64,000 nucleotides of DNA from Bradyrhizobium roseum (GTDB lineage: Bacteria > Pseudomonadota > Alphaproteobacteria > Rhizobiales > Xanthobacteraceae). This document shows, piece after piece, positions 18,872 to 26,486 of this stretch (its first letter is position 1; every line of letters starts with the position of its first letter). The notes beneath the pieces were generated by a model. The model did no database searches. It was not told the DNA's origin and saw only the letters and a list, made by a program, of their open reading frames with translations. The position numbers and the translations under genes are program-made. The stretch covers positions 2,232,001 through 2,296,000 of the forward strand of contig NZ_CP129212.1 in the NCBI RefSeq assembly GCF_030413175.1, in the 5' to 3' direction.

Positions 18872-19420
18872 ATGCCAACAGGCGTTGTTAGGGTGTTTCA
18901 TCGCTCCAAAGGGTATGGCTTCATTCGTTCCGAAACGGGCGGGGAAGACATTTTCGTTCATCGCAGGGCGCTCGAGGCTGCCGGCATCAATTACCTGCGA
19001 AAAGGCCACAGGGTCAGCTTCGATCAGGCCAATGATTTGGGCAGGCCGTTTGCGACCAATCTGCGACTGGAAACAAAGCGGCAGGTCAACGGAGCTTCGG
19101 TTGGCTTGCAGGATGCGGAGATCGAGCATGCCGAACTGGTTGTCGAACAGCCAGACAAGCCCGTTCGAAAGCCGATCGCGCGCGTGGAGCTTGAGCAATC
19201 GCTGGCGGATGCGGTTCGCAGCGTCGCTCCCGAATGCCAGGCCCTTGTCGGGGTGATCATCGAACGCGTGGTTTCTAAAGCGCCGGACGGGTCCAATTGG
19301 GCGGTGAAAGGCGTGCGGTACGGCCGGGCCGATCGCGACCGATGCGAAGCCGCGTTGGGTGTGTGCCTTCGTGAAAAGCAACTCGAATACGTGCTGTCGG
19401 ACGAGCCCGACGTGAGCTAG
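18872..19420 (+). CDS. Cold-shock domain protein with C-terminal extension
   Basis: This 182-residue protein has an N-terminal cold-shock (OB-fold) domain, about residues 1-66, with RNP1 K13-GYGFI-R19 and RNP2 D26-IFVH-H30-type motifs that bind single-stranded RNA or DNA. The remaining 115 residues are unassigned: a variable hydrophilic linker and a second conserved-looking block (about residues 125-175). Standard CspA proteins are about 70 residues, so this is a long variant. A strong AAGGAACGGGA precedes the ATG. It lies 33 bases after the FkbM gene and may be co-transcribed with it. Confidence 0.8.
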   Translation: MPTGVVRVFHRSKGYGFIRSETGGEDIFVHRRALEAAGINYLRKGHRVSFDQANDLGRPFATNLRLETKRQVNGASVGLQDAEIEHAELVVEQPDKPVRKPIARVELEQSLADAVRSVAPECQALVGVIIERVVSKAPDGSNWAVKGVRYGRADRDRCEAALGVCLREKQLEYVLSDEPDVS

Positions 19421-19661
19421 TGGGCAAGATCGGCGCAACAAGGGAGCGCACCGTGTCGGCGCAGCAGGTCGTGGGGGTCTATCGCTGTCGTTGCAGCCGG
19501 TATCTGCGAACCGTTTGCGCGCCAGAAGTCCCCACGCAATTCACGACATAGTGACGTCAGGCCTTGACCTCGGAGCCGCTGATGCTGCGACTAAGTAGAA
19601 GGGGACGCCGTTTGGCATCTCACTTGCTTTGATAGCTTTGGGTTGGGCAGGCAATTTCAAT

Positions 19662-19865
19662 ATGACACGGCGACATATCATTTTAGGTCGGGACAAGGGA
19701 CATCTTGAAGCAGAACGGGACAGGTGGCTCTCCGAGCACCCTGATTTCGAGTTGCTTCGGGAGCATCCGCCAAAAACCGAACACGGCTTGCTCGCCCGGA
19801 TTGGCGGAAATGTTCCGCAGGTTTCGATTGAGCTCGAATATACCTATCGTCCGCGAGTGGTTTGA
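19662..19865 (+). CDS. Small hypothetical protein
   Basis: This 67-residue hydrophilic protein is not recognised. It is rich in charged residues (RRHIILGRDKGHLEAERDRW) and has no signal peptide or membrane segment. The ATG at 19662 is preferred over a TTG at 19629. It converges with a small membrane-protein gene and is preceded by about 240 bases without an evident gene. Coding status rests mainly on plausible composition, so confidence is low. Confidence 0.4.
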   Translation: MTRRHIILGRDKGHLEAERDRWLSEHPDFELLREHPPKTEHGLLARIGGNVPQVSIELEYTYRPRVV

Positions 19866-19902
19866 TTCAGCGCTATTTAATTTCAGCGGCCGGGATTTTA
19901 TT

Positions 19903-20106
19903 TCAGCGGCGGTGTAGCCGGTAGAAGAAGGTAGCCATCAAGGCTGCACCCAATACCGCTGCCCCCAATAGCGCATTCATACGAATGTCTTCGCCCAACA
20001 GGCCGGCATAGTCATGCAGGGCATAGCGAAGCATGGCCGCAACCAGGATCGCGGCCAAGACAATCCAGAGCACACTTCGTAGCCGAAAATCTCTCGGATC
20101 CGGCAT
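19903..20106 (-). CDS. Small two-helix membrane protein, hypothetical
   Basis: This 67-residue protein has two hydrophobic segments (about residues 11-27, VLWIVLAAILVAAML, and residues 41-58, ALLGAAVLGAALMATFF) around a short acidic loop, ending in a basic FYRLHRR tail. The ATG at 20106 is preceded by GGGGAA at good distance. The function is unknown. It is divergent from another small membrane-protein gene at 20260. Confidence 0.5.
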   Translation of the reverse strand: MPDPRDFRLRSVLWIVLAAILVAAMLRYALHDYAGLLGEDIRMNALLGAAVLGAALMATFFYRLHRR

Positions 20107-20259
20107 GGAACGTTCCCCAAAAAACAAACGTTAACATCCGCTTGGCGGGTTCACAACCCTTCGCCGAGGGAGCCGTAACCCTTTGTTAATTCTTGCTGAA
20201 ATAGGATTGGTTTTCACTGCGTCGCACCATCTTGCGTTGCAAGAAGGGAACAGGGGCAC

Positions 20260-20526
20260 ATGATGTTGCTGAGTGTGGCCTGCCTGACCGGCCTGTTTTT
20301 CGGCCTCCGCTACAAGTTCGTAGCCCTCATTCCCCTGACCGCTGCGGTCGTGCTGGCGCGGGTTGTCGTGGGGTCGTTTGAAGGGCAGGCGGCATTATCG
20401 ATTACGCTGGACGCTATCTTGTTGGCATTCGTCCTTCAGGCCGGCTACGTGATCGGCGTGATCTGCTGTGATCTTTTCAGCCAGCTCCCGTCTCGTTCGA
20501 TGGCGGCGCCTTCCAAGCGAGGCTAG
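20260..20526 (+). CDS. Small membrane protein, paralogue of the one at 22102-22365
   Basis: This 88-residue protein has two to three hydrophobic segments (residues 2-16, 20-37 and 47-70) and a polar C-terminal tail. It aligns with the product of 22102-22365: both share the order AC..G.F.GL, then AL[IL]PL, then Q[AV]GY.[IL]G. Size and topology resemble small inner-membrane regulators of EPS synthesis such as ExoX, but I cannot assign it to that family. AAGGGAACAGGGG precedes the ATG. It lies in a cluster of small genes next to the priming glycosyltransferase. Confidence 0.6.
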   Translation: MMLLSVACLTGLFFGLRYKFVALIPLTAAVVLARVVVGSFEGQAALSITLDAILLAFVLQAGYVIGVICCDLFSQLPSRSMAAPSKRG

Positions 20527-20623
20527 GGACCCGCGCCGACCCGCGGCCCGGCTTGCACGCGGAAGCAATTTCGGCATGCGAACGGTCGGCACTCTCTGAT
20601 TTTTCTGTTTTCACGCCTTTTGG

Positions 20624-20824
20624 TCAGGCCGGCTGGCTCTGGCCTCGTTCCAGTTGCGGATCGATTGGTCGCAAGCCGCGGACATCCCGGCGGGCGCGGA
20701 GGCGACGCGAACGGGCGCGAATTCGAAGCGCGAACTCGGCCTCCCGAACCGCCATGCGGAGTTGCAGGACCTCCGCATAAGTTTTTGCAATTTCGACGGG
20801 AATCAACCTGACCTCAACCAGCAT
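20624..20824 (-). CDS. Small basic hypothetical protein (RLxPxxxAxxYxEVxxLR motif)
   Basis: This 66-residue protein is predicted helical at the N terminus and very arginine-rich from about residue 33. Its core VRLIPVEIAKTYAEVLQLR matches the core of the small product at 28584-28748 in about ten positions (R-L-x-P-x3-A-x2-Y-x-E-V-x2-L-R), which supports both as real genes. The ATG at 20824 has only a weak upstream ribosome binding site, and the frame continues to 20854. The function is unknown. Confidence 0.45.
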   Translation of the reverse strand: MLVEVRLIPVEIAKTYAEVLQLRMAVREAEFALRIRARSRRLRARRDVRGLRPIDPQLERGQSQPA

Positions 20825-21026
20825 TCTAACTTGAACCACAACCCCGATGGTCAAACCGGGTCACGGCGTAATGGTTCAACCTGCAACGACAGGCGGGGGC
20901 AACGCCATACAAAGGGGCTTGATTGGTCCGTCAGTCCTTGCCGTGCCAATGCACGGGCAAGCCGCCATGGCCGAGTCGCACCAATGGTGGCGCGCGGCCC
21001 GGATCGGTCGCACGGCTCAGCGCTCG

Positions 21027-21461
21027 TCAGCTCGACGGCGGCTGTTCATCCGCCGTGCTGGCCGGTTCCAAAGCGGACATTGCGGCGGCCTTCAGGCGCA
21101 CCGGATCGCGCTCGCCATCGCCGGCCACTTTCAACAGCATGGCCGCGACCGAGCGAAGCTGCTCCTCGGTTGCCGGTGCGCCCGAGGAGGCCTCGGCGCT
21201 TTCCAGCGCCATCGACAGCAGTTCGATCGTTTGCTGGCTGAACGAAGGACCGCCGAACCGGCCATGGTCCAGATCCTCGATCATCCGCCGTGCTTTCAGC
21301 CGCAGCGAGGCTCGCTCGGCCTCGAGGCCTGTTGCGGAATTCGGTGCAGTTTCAGGCGACGCCTCGCGCTTGGGCTCGGGCGCAGCATCCCCGCCCGCTT
21401 GCATGCGCTTTTCAGGCACAAGCAGTTCAAGCGCAAATTTCAAGGTATCCCGAAATCTCAT
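21027..21461 (-). CDS. Hypothetical protein
   Basis: This 144-residue hydrophilic protein has a low-complexity Pro/Ala/Glu linker (about residues 23-45) between an N-terminal amphipathic piece (MRFRDTLKFALELLVPEK) and a helical C-terminal half (LRLKARRMIEDLDHGRF, QQTIELLSMALESAEA). It has no signal peptide and no recognised domain. It is divergent from the small coiled-coil gene at 21696, with 234 bases between. The C terminus is acidic and serine-rich. Confidence 0.5.
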   Translation of the reverse strand: MRFRDTLKFALELLVPEKRMQAGGDAAPEPKREASPETAPNSATGLEAERASLRLKARRMIEDLDHGRFGGPSFSQQTIELLSMALESAEASSGAPATEEQLRSVAAMLLKVAGDGERDPVRLKAAAMSALEPASTADEQPPSS

Positions 21462-21695
21462 CTTGATGCTGCCCGGTTGTCACCTCGGCATATGCAGCGA
21501 GCCCAAGCGCTCGCATGGTCGCCATTATTACAAAAAAAATCCGAATCGTTTAACAATCCAGCCTTCCGGTTTTTCGAAAAAATGCAACGTTGTTGCCCGG
21601 GGCGGCCGTTTGTTTGGCTGTATTAAGACTTCCGCCGACGATCCCGGCGGCCTGCCGGTGCTGTGCAGCACCCGGCCCGCGCAAGGAGACGAGAG

Positions 21696-22043
21696 ATGGC
21701 CCTCGCTTTCAAGGTTCGCTCCGCGGAGCGCGATGCGCAGACCGACAGCGAACGACTCGGCGCGATTTCGGCCGCCGTCGACGCCGCTGTCGCTGCGATT
21801 TGTAAGGAACGCGACGCGCTGCGTGCGCGGGTCGATGCGGCGCGCGACCAGGCGTCCTTTGCCACCGGCACCGATTACGATGAATATTTGACGCGCGAAG
21901 CCAAGGATGCCGCAAGGATCAAGTCATACGAGCAGCAAATGACGAGCGGCGAACAACGCACGCAGGAACTCGAGCGTCAGCTCGCCGGACTTTCCGCCAT
22001 TCAGGAAGTTTTCGGCCGACATTTCGCCGGCAAGGTGCGGTAG
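21696..22043 (+). CDS. Small coiled-coil hypothetical protein
   Basis: This 115-residue, almost fully helical protein has heptad-like stretches (AICKERDALRARVDAARDQ near residue 36, then IKSYEQQMTSGEQRTQELERQL near residue 72). AAGGAGA sits directly upstream of the ATG at 21696, which supports this start. It has no membrane segment or signal peptide and the function is unknown. It converges with a small membrane-protein gene. Confidence 0.6.
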   Translation: MALAFKVRSAERDAQTDSERLGAISAAVDAAVAAICKERDALRARVDAARDQASFATGTDYDEYLTREAKDAARIKSYEQQMTSGEQRTQELERQLAGLSAIQEVFGRHFAGKVR

Positions 22044-22101
22044 GAACCGTCTGCCGCCGGAACCGGCAAATGAATTGTTAATTCCTGTTCAAAACCCGGA
22101 A

Positions 22102-22365
22102 CTATGCCTGCTCCGATTGCCGGATGTTCAACCGCGATCGCAGGTGCAAATAGGCCGGCCGGGTGGTCAGCCCCAGGAAATAGCCGACCTGAACGGCGAC
22201 GATGGGAAGGAACACGGCGGCCATGCTGCTCAGCAAGCCATGGCCGTTGGACCAGGAAGTTAAGACGTAGGCGCCGGCGCCCAGCACCGACAGCGGCAGC
22301 AGCGCCAGAATATTGAAGTGAAGGCCCACAAAGATGCCGGCGCCGCAGGCAATGAGAGGCAGCAT
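22102..22365 (-). CDS. Small membrane protein, paralogue of the one at 20260-20526
   Basis: This 87-residue protein has three hydrophobic stretches (about residues 2-15, 19-37 and 46-67) and a basic, polar C terminus. It shares with the product of 20260-20526 the ordered blocks AC..G.F.GL, AL[IL]PL and Q[AV]GY.[IL]G, so the two are paralogues of one small inner-membrane family. TGGAG lies ten bases before the ATG. The two genes flank a hypothetical pair and sit just upstream of the EPS priming transferase. A regulatory role in EPS production is only a guess. Confidence 0.6.
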   Translation of the reverse strand: MLPLIACGAGIFVGLHFNILALLPLSVLGAGAYVLTSWSNGHGLLSSMAAVFLPIVAVQVGYFLGLTTRPAYLHLRSRLNIRQSEQA

Positions 22366-22548
22366 GTGTTACGCACTCCACGATTATTTATAAAGGTGCA
22401 TTCAAAGTTGATTAAATGTTGCCTCGCATTCCCCCCGAGGATATGGTCGCCGGCATTAACGGCGAGTTACATAAGCCTGTGAAGGTTTCTCGGATTTGCG
22501 GCCTCTAGCCAGTGGTTCAGGCGGTTGGCACTGCGCGGGCATTTTTTC

Positions 22549-24009
22549 ATGTCGATTGGAGCGGATATTGGCGACGAGGTAAGCCCGATCGATAAGTCCG
22601 CCCCCGGTCCCGCTCGTTTCTCCAGCAACGCCGTTCCCTATCTCCTGTCGACTGCAGATGCCTTTGTGATTCTGCTGTCGAGTATCGTTGGCGGCATCGG
22701 CTACCAGCTGTCCGCCGGCTATCCTGCGCCGAACATTCTCCCGTATTGCGCCGTCGGGTTGCTGGCCAGCTTCATTCATATCCTGCGCATGAGCGGCAGC
22801 GGCTATTACGATTTCCCGGACAGCGCCAAGCCGCGCGTCGAGATCGCGGAAATACTGATCTGCTGGTTTACGACGGGGCTGCTGCTCGCGTTCTTTGCGT
22901 TTCTGCTCAAGATCGGCGTCGACTATTCGCGCGGCGCCTTCGTGGTGTTCTATTTCGTTGCGCCCGTGGGCCTGCTCGCCGTCAGGAAAGGCGCCAAGCT
23001 GGCGCTGGCGGCGGCCGTTTCGCGCGGTGTGATCGGCCGGCGGGACATCGTGCTGATCGGCGATGCCGGTGAGATCGCCGCGATGGAGCCGCGCGACCTG
23101 CTGGTCTTCTTCGGCACGTCCGAAGTCACCCGGTTCATTCTCGGCACGGAAGACGATCCCGCAAAACGCGATGCGACCGACGTCAACGTCATCAACTCCG
23201 CCGCCAACTTCGTCAGGCGCAACAATTGCCGGGAAGTTCTGCTGGCGATGCCCTGGGAGGATGCGCCCCGGCTGGAGTTCATCCGCGAGCACGTCAAGTC
23301 GCTTCCGGTCGCGGTGCGGCTGTTACCCGACGTCAGGGTCCGGACGTTGTCGAATTATGCTTCGTCGGCGCGCCAGCGCGTCCTCGCCATCGAAATCCAG
23401 CGCGCGCCGCTCAGTGCCGCGGAACGTTTCGTCAAGCGCGTGATGGACCTCGTCATCGCGAGTGTGGCGCTGGTGTTCTTCCTGCCGATCATGGCGCTCA
23501 CGGCGATCGCCATCAAGCTCGACAGCCGCGGCCCGGTCATCTTCCGCCAGTTCCGAAAAGGATTTAATGGCAAGCAGTTCATGATGTTCAAATTCCGCAC
23601 CATGACCGTGCAGGAAAACGGGGCCGCCGTGGTGCAGGCCACCCGGGACGATCCGCGGGTGACATCGATCGGGCGGCTGTTGCGCTCGGCAAGCATCGAT
23701 GAACTGCCGCAGCTGTTCAACGTTCTCAAGGGCGATATGTCCCTGATCGGTCCACGCCCGCATGCGCTGGCCCATGACCATTATTTCGAGACGGTGCTGA
23801 GCGCCTACGCTTTCCGGCATCACGTCAAGCCCGGCATGACGGGGTGGGCGCAATGCAACGGCGCGCGCGGGGGGACGCCGACGATCGAGCACATCTCCGA
23901 GCGCGTGAAGCTCGACCTCTGGTACATCAACAACTGGAGTCTGTGGCTCGACATCCACATCCTGATCAAGACCTTTTTCGAGGTGCTTCGTAAGCGCAAC
24001 GCTTACTGA
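22549..24009 (+). CDS. Undecaprenyl-phosphate sugar phosphotransferase (ExoY/WbaP-type)
   Basis: This 486-residue polyprenyl glycosylphosphotransferase has about four N-terminal membrane helices and a central Rossmann-like region (residues about 165-265). The C-terminal bacterial sugar transferase domain starts at KRVMDLVIASVAL and contains GPVIFRQFRKG.NGKQFMMFKFRTM, IDELPQLFNVLKGDMSLIGPRPHA and PGMTGWAQCNG. It starts EPS repeat synthesis by moving a sugar-1-phosphate (often Glc or Gal) to undecaprenyl phosphate. The ATG at 22549 is used; an in-frame TTG at 22525 is less likely. No neighbour overlaps it, so it has its own promoter. Confidence 0.9.
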   Translation: MSIGADIGDEVSPIDKSAPGPARFSSNAVPYLLSTADAFVILLSSIVGGIGYQLSAGYPAPNILPYCAVGLLASFIHILRMSGSGYYDFPDSAKPRVEIAEILICWFTTGLLLAFFAFLLKIGVDYSRGAFVVFYFVAPVGLLAVRKGAKLALAAAVSRGVIGRRDIVLIGDAGEIAAMEPRDLLVFFGTSEVTRFILGTEDDPAKRDATDVNVINSAANFVRRNNCREVLLAMPWEDAPRLEFIREHVKSLPVAVRLLPDVRVRTLSNYASSARQRVLAIEIQRAPLSAAERFVKRVMDLVIASVALVFFLPIMALTAIAIKLDSRGPVIFRQFRKGFNGKQFMMFKFRTMTVQENGAAVVQATRDDPRVTSIGRLLRSASIDELPQLFNVLKGDMSLIGPRPHALAHDHYFETVLSAYAFRHHVKPGMTGWAQCNGARGGTPTIEHISERVKLDLWYINNWSLWLDIHILIKTFFEVLRKRNAY

Positions 24010-24172
24010 ACGTGCCGAAGCTGCGATCGGCTAGATGATCGACATCATTCAATCCTTGGTTGCGAAGAATCGCCCTATTTGCGGGGACCGGCGCTCGACG
24101 GCTTCGGCGAACTCCCGCAATTTACCGTGCTGATCACGATTTGAGAGATATTTGAAAGACTTAGGTTTTTCG

Positions 24173-24197
24173 CTCCGCAAAACGTTTGTTTGCGGAG
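24173..24197. repeat. Inverted repeat upstream of the H-NS-like gene
   Basis: CTCCGCAAA (24173-24181) is repeated in inverse as TTTGCGGAG (24189-24197), separated by seven bases. It lies 85 bases before the start of the H-NS-like gene and is not followed by a T run, so an operator or a leader hairpin is more likely than a terminator. The whole 24010-24281 gap is A+T-richer than its surroundings. Confidence 0.45.
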
Positions 24198-24281
24198 ATC
24201 TGTTGCCGAATTTACTATTTTGCTGGAAAGGGCCGTTACTGGACTTATAGTTTGTTACGAATCGCGGTGGTCAAAGACGGG

Positions 24282-24659
24282 ATGAACAAGAAGCCCAATT
24301 TCGATGGAATGTCGGTCGACGAGTTATGGCAGCTCCACGAGGAGCTCAGTCAGGTCTTGTCGGTTCGGCTGACATCGGAAAAGCGAGAACTTGAAAAGCG
24401 CTTGGCGCAGCTTCGGCGCGAGAAAGAGATGCGCCAGTCCGAAGCCGCGGATGCCCGAAGCGCCCCGCGCGAGCGCCGGAAGTACCCGCGAGTTTTCCCG
24501 AAATACCAGAATCCCGATGAGCCGTCCGAAACCTGGTCGGGCCGCGGCAAGCAGCCCCGCTGGTTGACCGCAGCCCTCAAGACCGGTCACAAGATCGAGG
24601 AATTCGTGATTGGCAAGCCGGACGCCGGCAGCGACAATCCTCGCCGCCGCCGCGCCTAG
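24282..24659 (+). CDS. H-NS family nucleoid-associated protein (HvrA-like)
   Basis: This 125-residue protein has an N-terminal helical oligomerisation region (residues about 10-55, SVDELWQLHEELSQVLSVRL..EKRELEKRLAQL). The C-terminal H-NS DNA-binding motif reads YQNPDEPSETWSGRGKQPRWL, with the GRGKQP hook. Such proteins bind A+T-rich DNA and often silence or tune acquired and surface-polysaccharide genes. The ATG at 24282 is chosen over the upstream-open frame from 24186. It stands between the priming transferase and the CDP-sugar operon, so local control of EPS genes is plausible but not shown. Confidence 0.88.
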   Translation: MNKKPNFDGMSVDELWQLHEELSQVLSVRLTSEKRELEKRLAQLRREKEMRQSEAADARSAPRERRKYPRVFPKYQNPDEPSETWSGRGKQPRWLTAALKTGHKIEEFVIGKPDAGSDNPRRRRA

Positions 24660-24702
24660 GCGTGCTTCTGCCGCCGCCAACGCTCAGCAATCGGAGATAT
24701 CG

Positions 24703-24942
24703 ATGAAACTCGCGCTCTGTGCAGTATGGTCCCTGCTGCTGATCGGCTCCGCCGCTGCGGGTCAAACCAATTTCTCGGCCGGCAAGTTGCGGCTGGCGGA
24801 TGCGGCCAGCGACGCCTGTCTGGCCAGCTGCGCCAGCCAGAACGATTCCTGCAAGCGCGTCTGTCCGACCACGCTCGGCGCTCCCTGCCAGAGCGCATGC
24901 GACAGCCAGGCGCAGACCTGCCGGCAGGGCTGCCGGAAATAA
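24703..24942 (+). CDS. Small secreted cysteine-rich protein with duplicated CX3C-X6-CX3C unit
   Basis: This 79-residue protein has a signal peptide (MKLALCAVWSLLLIGSAAAG). The C-terminal half has eight cysteines in a strict pattern: C-x3-C-x6-C-x3-C, seven residues, then C-x3-C-x6-C-x3-C. Each unit would form a disulfide-linked helical hairpin, similar in style to twin-CX3C proteins, so the mature protein likely folds in the periplasm or outside the cell. GGAGAT precedes the ATG. It follows the H-NS-like gene by 43 bases and may be co-transcribed. The function is unknown. Confidence 0.65.
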   Translation: MKLALCAVWSLLLIGSAAAGQTNFSAGKLRLADAASDACLASCASQNDSCKRVCPTTLGAPCQSACDSQAQTCRQGCRK

Positions 24943-24977
24943 CGGCGATCGCGTCTGCTGCAAGGACGTATTCGCGA

Positions 24978-25904
24978 TTATCTCGCACGCTGCCGGTAAA
25001 ACGCAGCTTCGGCATCCCAGGCCGCTGTTTCGCTCCAGCCCAGATCCGCTCCGTCGACCCTGTCGGTGTTGATGCGGACCATCGGCTCGCCGAATTCCTC
25101 CTGCTGCAGCAAATTGACGGGGCAGGCGACGGCGAGGCGGGACGACATTTCAGTGGCGAAGCGTTGCGCGAACGCGCCCTGGCTCTCGACATAGAAGCTC
25201 GGATTGAGTTTTGCGATGCCGTTCTGCGCGGGCACGCGCTCGGCAAAGGCCGCATAGGCCTTCGCCAGCAGGTCGACATGAATATTGTCGCGTACGTAGA
25301 GCGGGGTCCGCACCGCCGGGACCTCGCCCTTGAACCACGAACGGATCAGATAGTTGCAGAACCGCGGCTCCTCGAACGGCCCGATCGGGTTTGCGATGAC
25401 GAACTTCCCGAGGTTGAAATGCATGGTTTCGCTGAGGAAGCGATAATGCTGCCAGGTGAGGCCCTTCGACAATCCATAGGGTGAAAAGGCCCTGAGCGGC
25501 GCATCGCCCGCGCCTTCGTCCTGTTCGAACACCGAGCCGGTGAGGACGACGCCCTTCAGGCCATTGGCCAGCATCTTCCTCAGCACCGCGACGAGGTTTT
25601 TCGTGTTGTCGGCGACGGCGCCGATGACGTCGAAGTCCGGGCTGCGGTAGTCGCCGGTCTGCGCCGCATGCTGGCACAGCAAATCCCATGAGCCCGTCCC
25701 CGCGAGATCGAGAAAACGGTCCGAGCCGAACGGGCAATCCTCGACGACTTCGGCCACGCGGCGAAGTTCGGTCACGCGCTCGCCGCGCAGGCCCGAATAT
25801 TCGCGGCCCCTGAGCGGGGCAACGACCGCATGGCCGTTCGCGGCAAGGCTGCGCGCGAACCACAGACCGGTAAACGAGCTGCCGCCGGTCAGAAGGATTC
25901 TCAC
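24978..25904 (-). CDS. NAD-dependent epimerase/dehydratase (SDR)
   Basis: This 308-residue extended-SDR protein has the N-terminal motif LLTGGSSFTGLW, an atypical glycine motif with FTG in place of the usual GFIG. It has a Ser in LTGSVFEQ and the Y-x3-K of SPYGLSKG. It probably reduces or epimerises a nucleotide deoxysugar in the last step of the linked operon (cytidylyltransferase, SDR, 3,5-epimerase, this SDR). The GTG start overlaps the TGA of the epimerase gene by four bases. The missing canonical glycine spacing does not rule out NAD(P) binding. Confidence 0.75.
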   Translation of the reverse strand: MRILLTGGSSFTGLWFARSLAANGHAVVAPLRGREYSGLRGERVTELRRVAEVVEDCPFGSDRFLDLAGTGSWDLLCQHAAQTGDYRSPDFDVIGAVADNTKNLVAVLRKMLANGLKGVVLTGSVFEQDEGAGDAPLRAFSPYGLSKGLTWQHYRFLSETMHFNLGKFVIANPIGPFEEPRFCNYLIRSWFKGEVPAVRTPLYVRDNIHVDLLAKAYAAFAERVPAQNGIAKLNPSFYVESQGAFAQRFATEMSSRLAVACPVNLLQQEEFGEPMVRINTDRVDGADLGWSETAAWDAEAAFYRQRAR

Positions 25905-26467
25905 GTCAGCCCCCGCAAGCGCTCGATGCCGTGGAACTCAGGATCGAAATCCGGCCAACCGGCGTCCTTGGGCGAAACCTCGGCGGGCTGCCGCGGCCAC
26001 TCGATGCCGAAGCGTGGATCATCATAGCGCAGGCCGCGCTCCTGTTCGGGCGCGTAGAACGCATTCACCAGGTAGAACGCCTCGGTGTCGTCGGCGAGCG
26101 TCATGATGCCGTGCGCAAACCCCTGCGGCACGAAAATCATCCGGCGGTTTTCGGCGGTGAGTTCGACGCCGAACCATTTGCCGAACGTCGGCGAATCCGG
26201 TCGCAGGTCGACGATCGCGTCATAGAGGGCGCCGCGGATACAGCGCACCACCTTGATCTCGGCGGCCGGCGCCAGCTGATAGTGCATGCCGCGCAGGGTG
26301 CCGGCTTTTGCACTGAGCGAGTTGTTGATCTGGACGACCGACATCGGCACGCCGGCCGCCTCGAATTCCTTCTGGCAGAAGAAGCGCGCGAAAAACCCGC
26401 GGTCGTCGCCGCGCTTTTCGAGTTCGATCGTGTAGGCGCCATGCAGCGGCGTCGGATGAAACTTCAC
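25901..26467 (-). CDS. rfbC: dTDP-4-dehydrorhamnose 3,5-epimerase family protein (RfbC-like)
   Basis: This 188-residue RfbC-type cupin has the catalytic-site features of the family: DDRGFFARFF near residue 19, a VQINNSLSAKAGTLRGMHYQ segment with the catalytic His, and a C-terminal VPQGFAHGIMTL. Such enzymes epimerise C3 and C5 of a 4-keto-6-deoxy sugar nucleotide. Because its operon begins with a cytidylyltransferase, a CDP-sugar substrate is possible instead of dTDP. The GTG at 26467 gives the usual family length; the frame continues to 26527, into the preceding SDR gene. Confidence 0.85.
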   Translation of the reverse strand: MKFHPTPLHGAYTIELEKRGDDRGFFARFFCQKEFEAAGVPMSVVQINNSLSAKAGTLRGMHYQLAPAAEIKVVRCIRGALYDAIVDLRPDSPTFGKWFGVELTAENRRMIFVPQGFAHGIMTLADDTEAFYLVNAFYAPEQERGLRYDDPRFGIEWPRQPAEVSPKDAGWPDFDPEFHGIERLRGLT

Positions 26468-26486
26468 GATGTCGGCCTTTCGAAGC

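Noticed and set aside
19880..19910. Short direct repeat ATTTCAGCGGC near the end of two convergent small genes
   Set aside because: Only two copies of eleven bases with no further structure; could be chance.
22525..22551. Possible sigma54 promoter (TTGGCAC-N5-GGGCAT) before the priming transferase
   Set aside because: The -12 half does not match TTGCW and the element touches the start codon, leaving no room for a leader.
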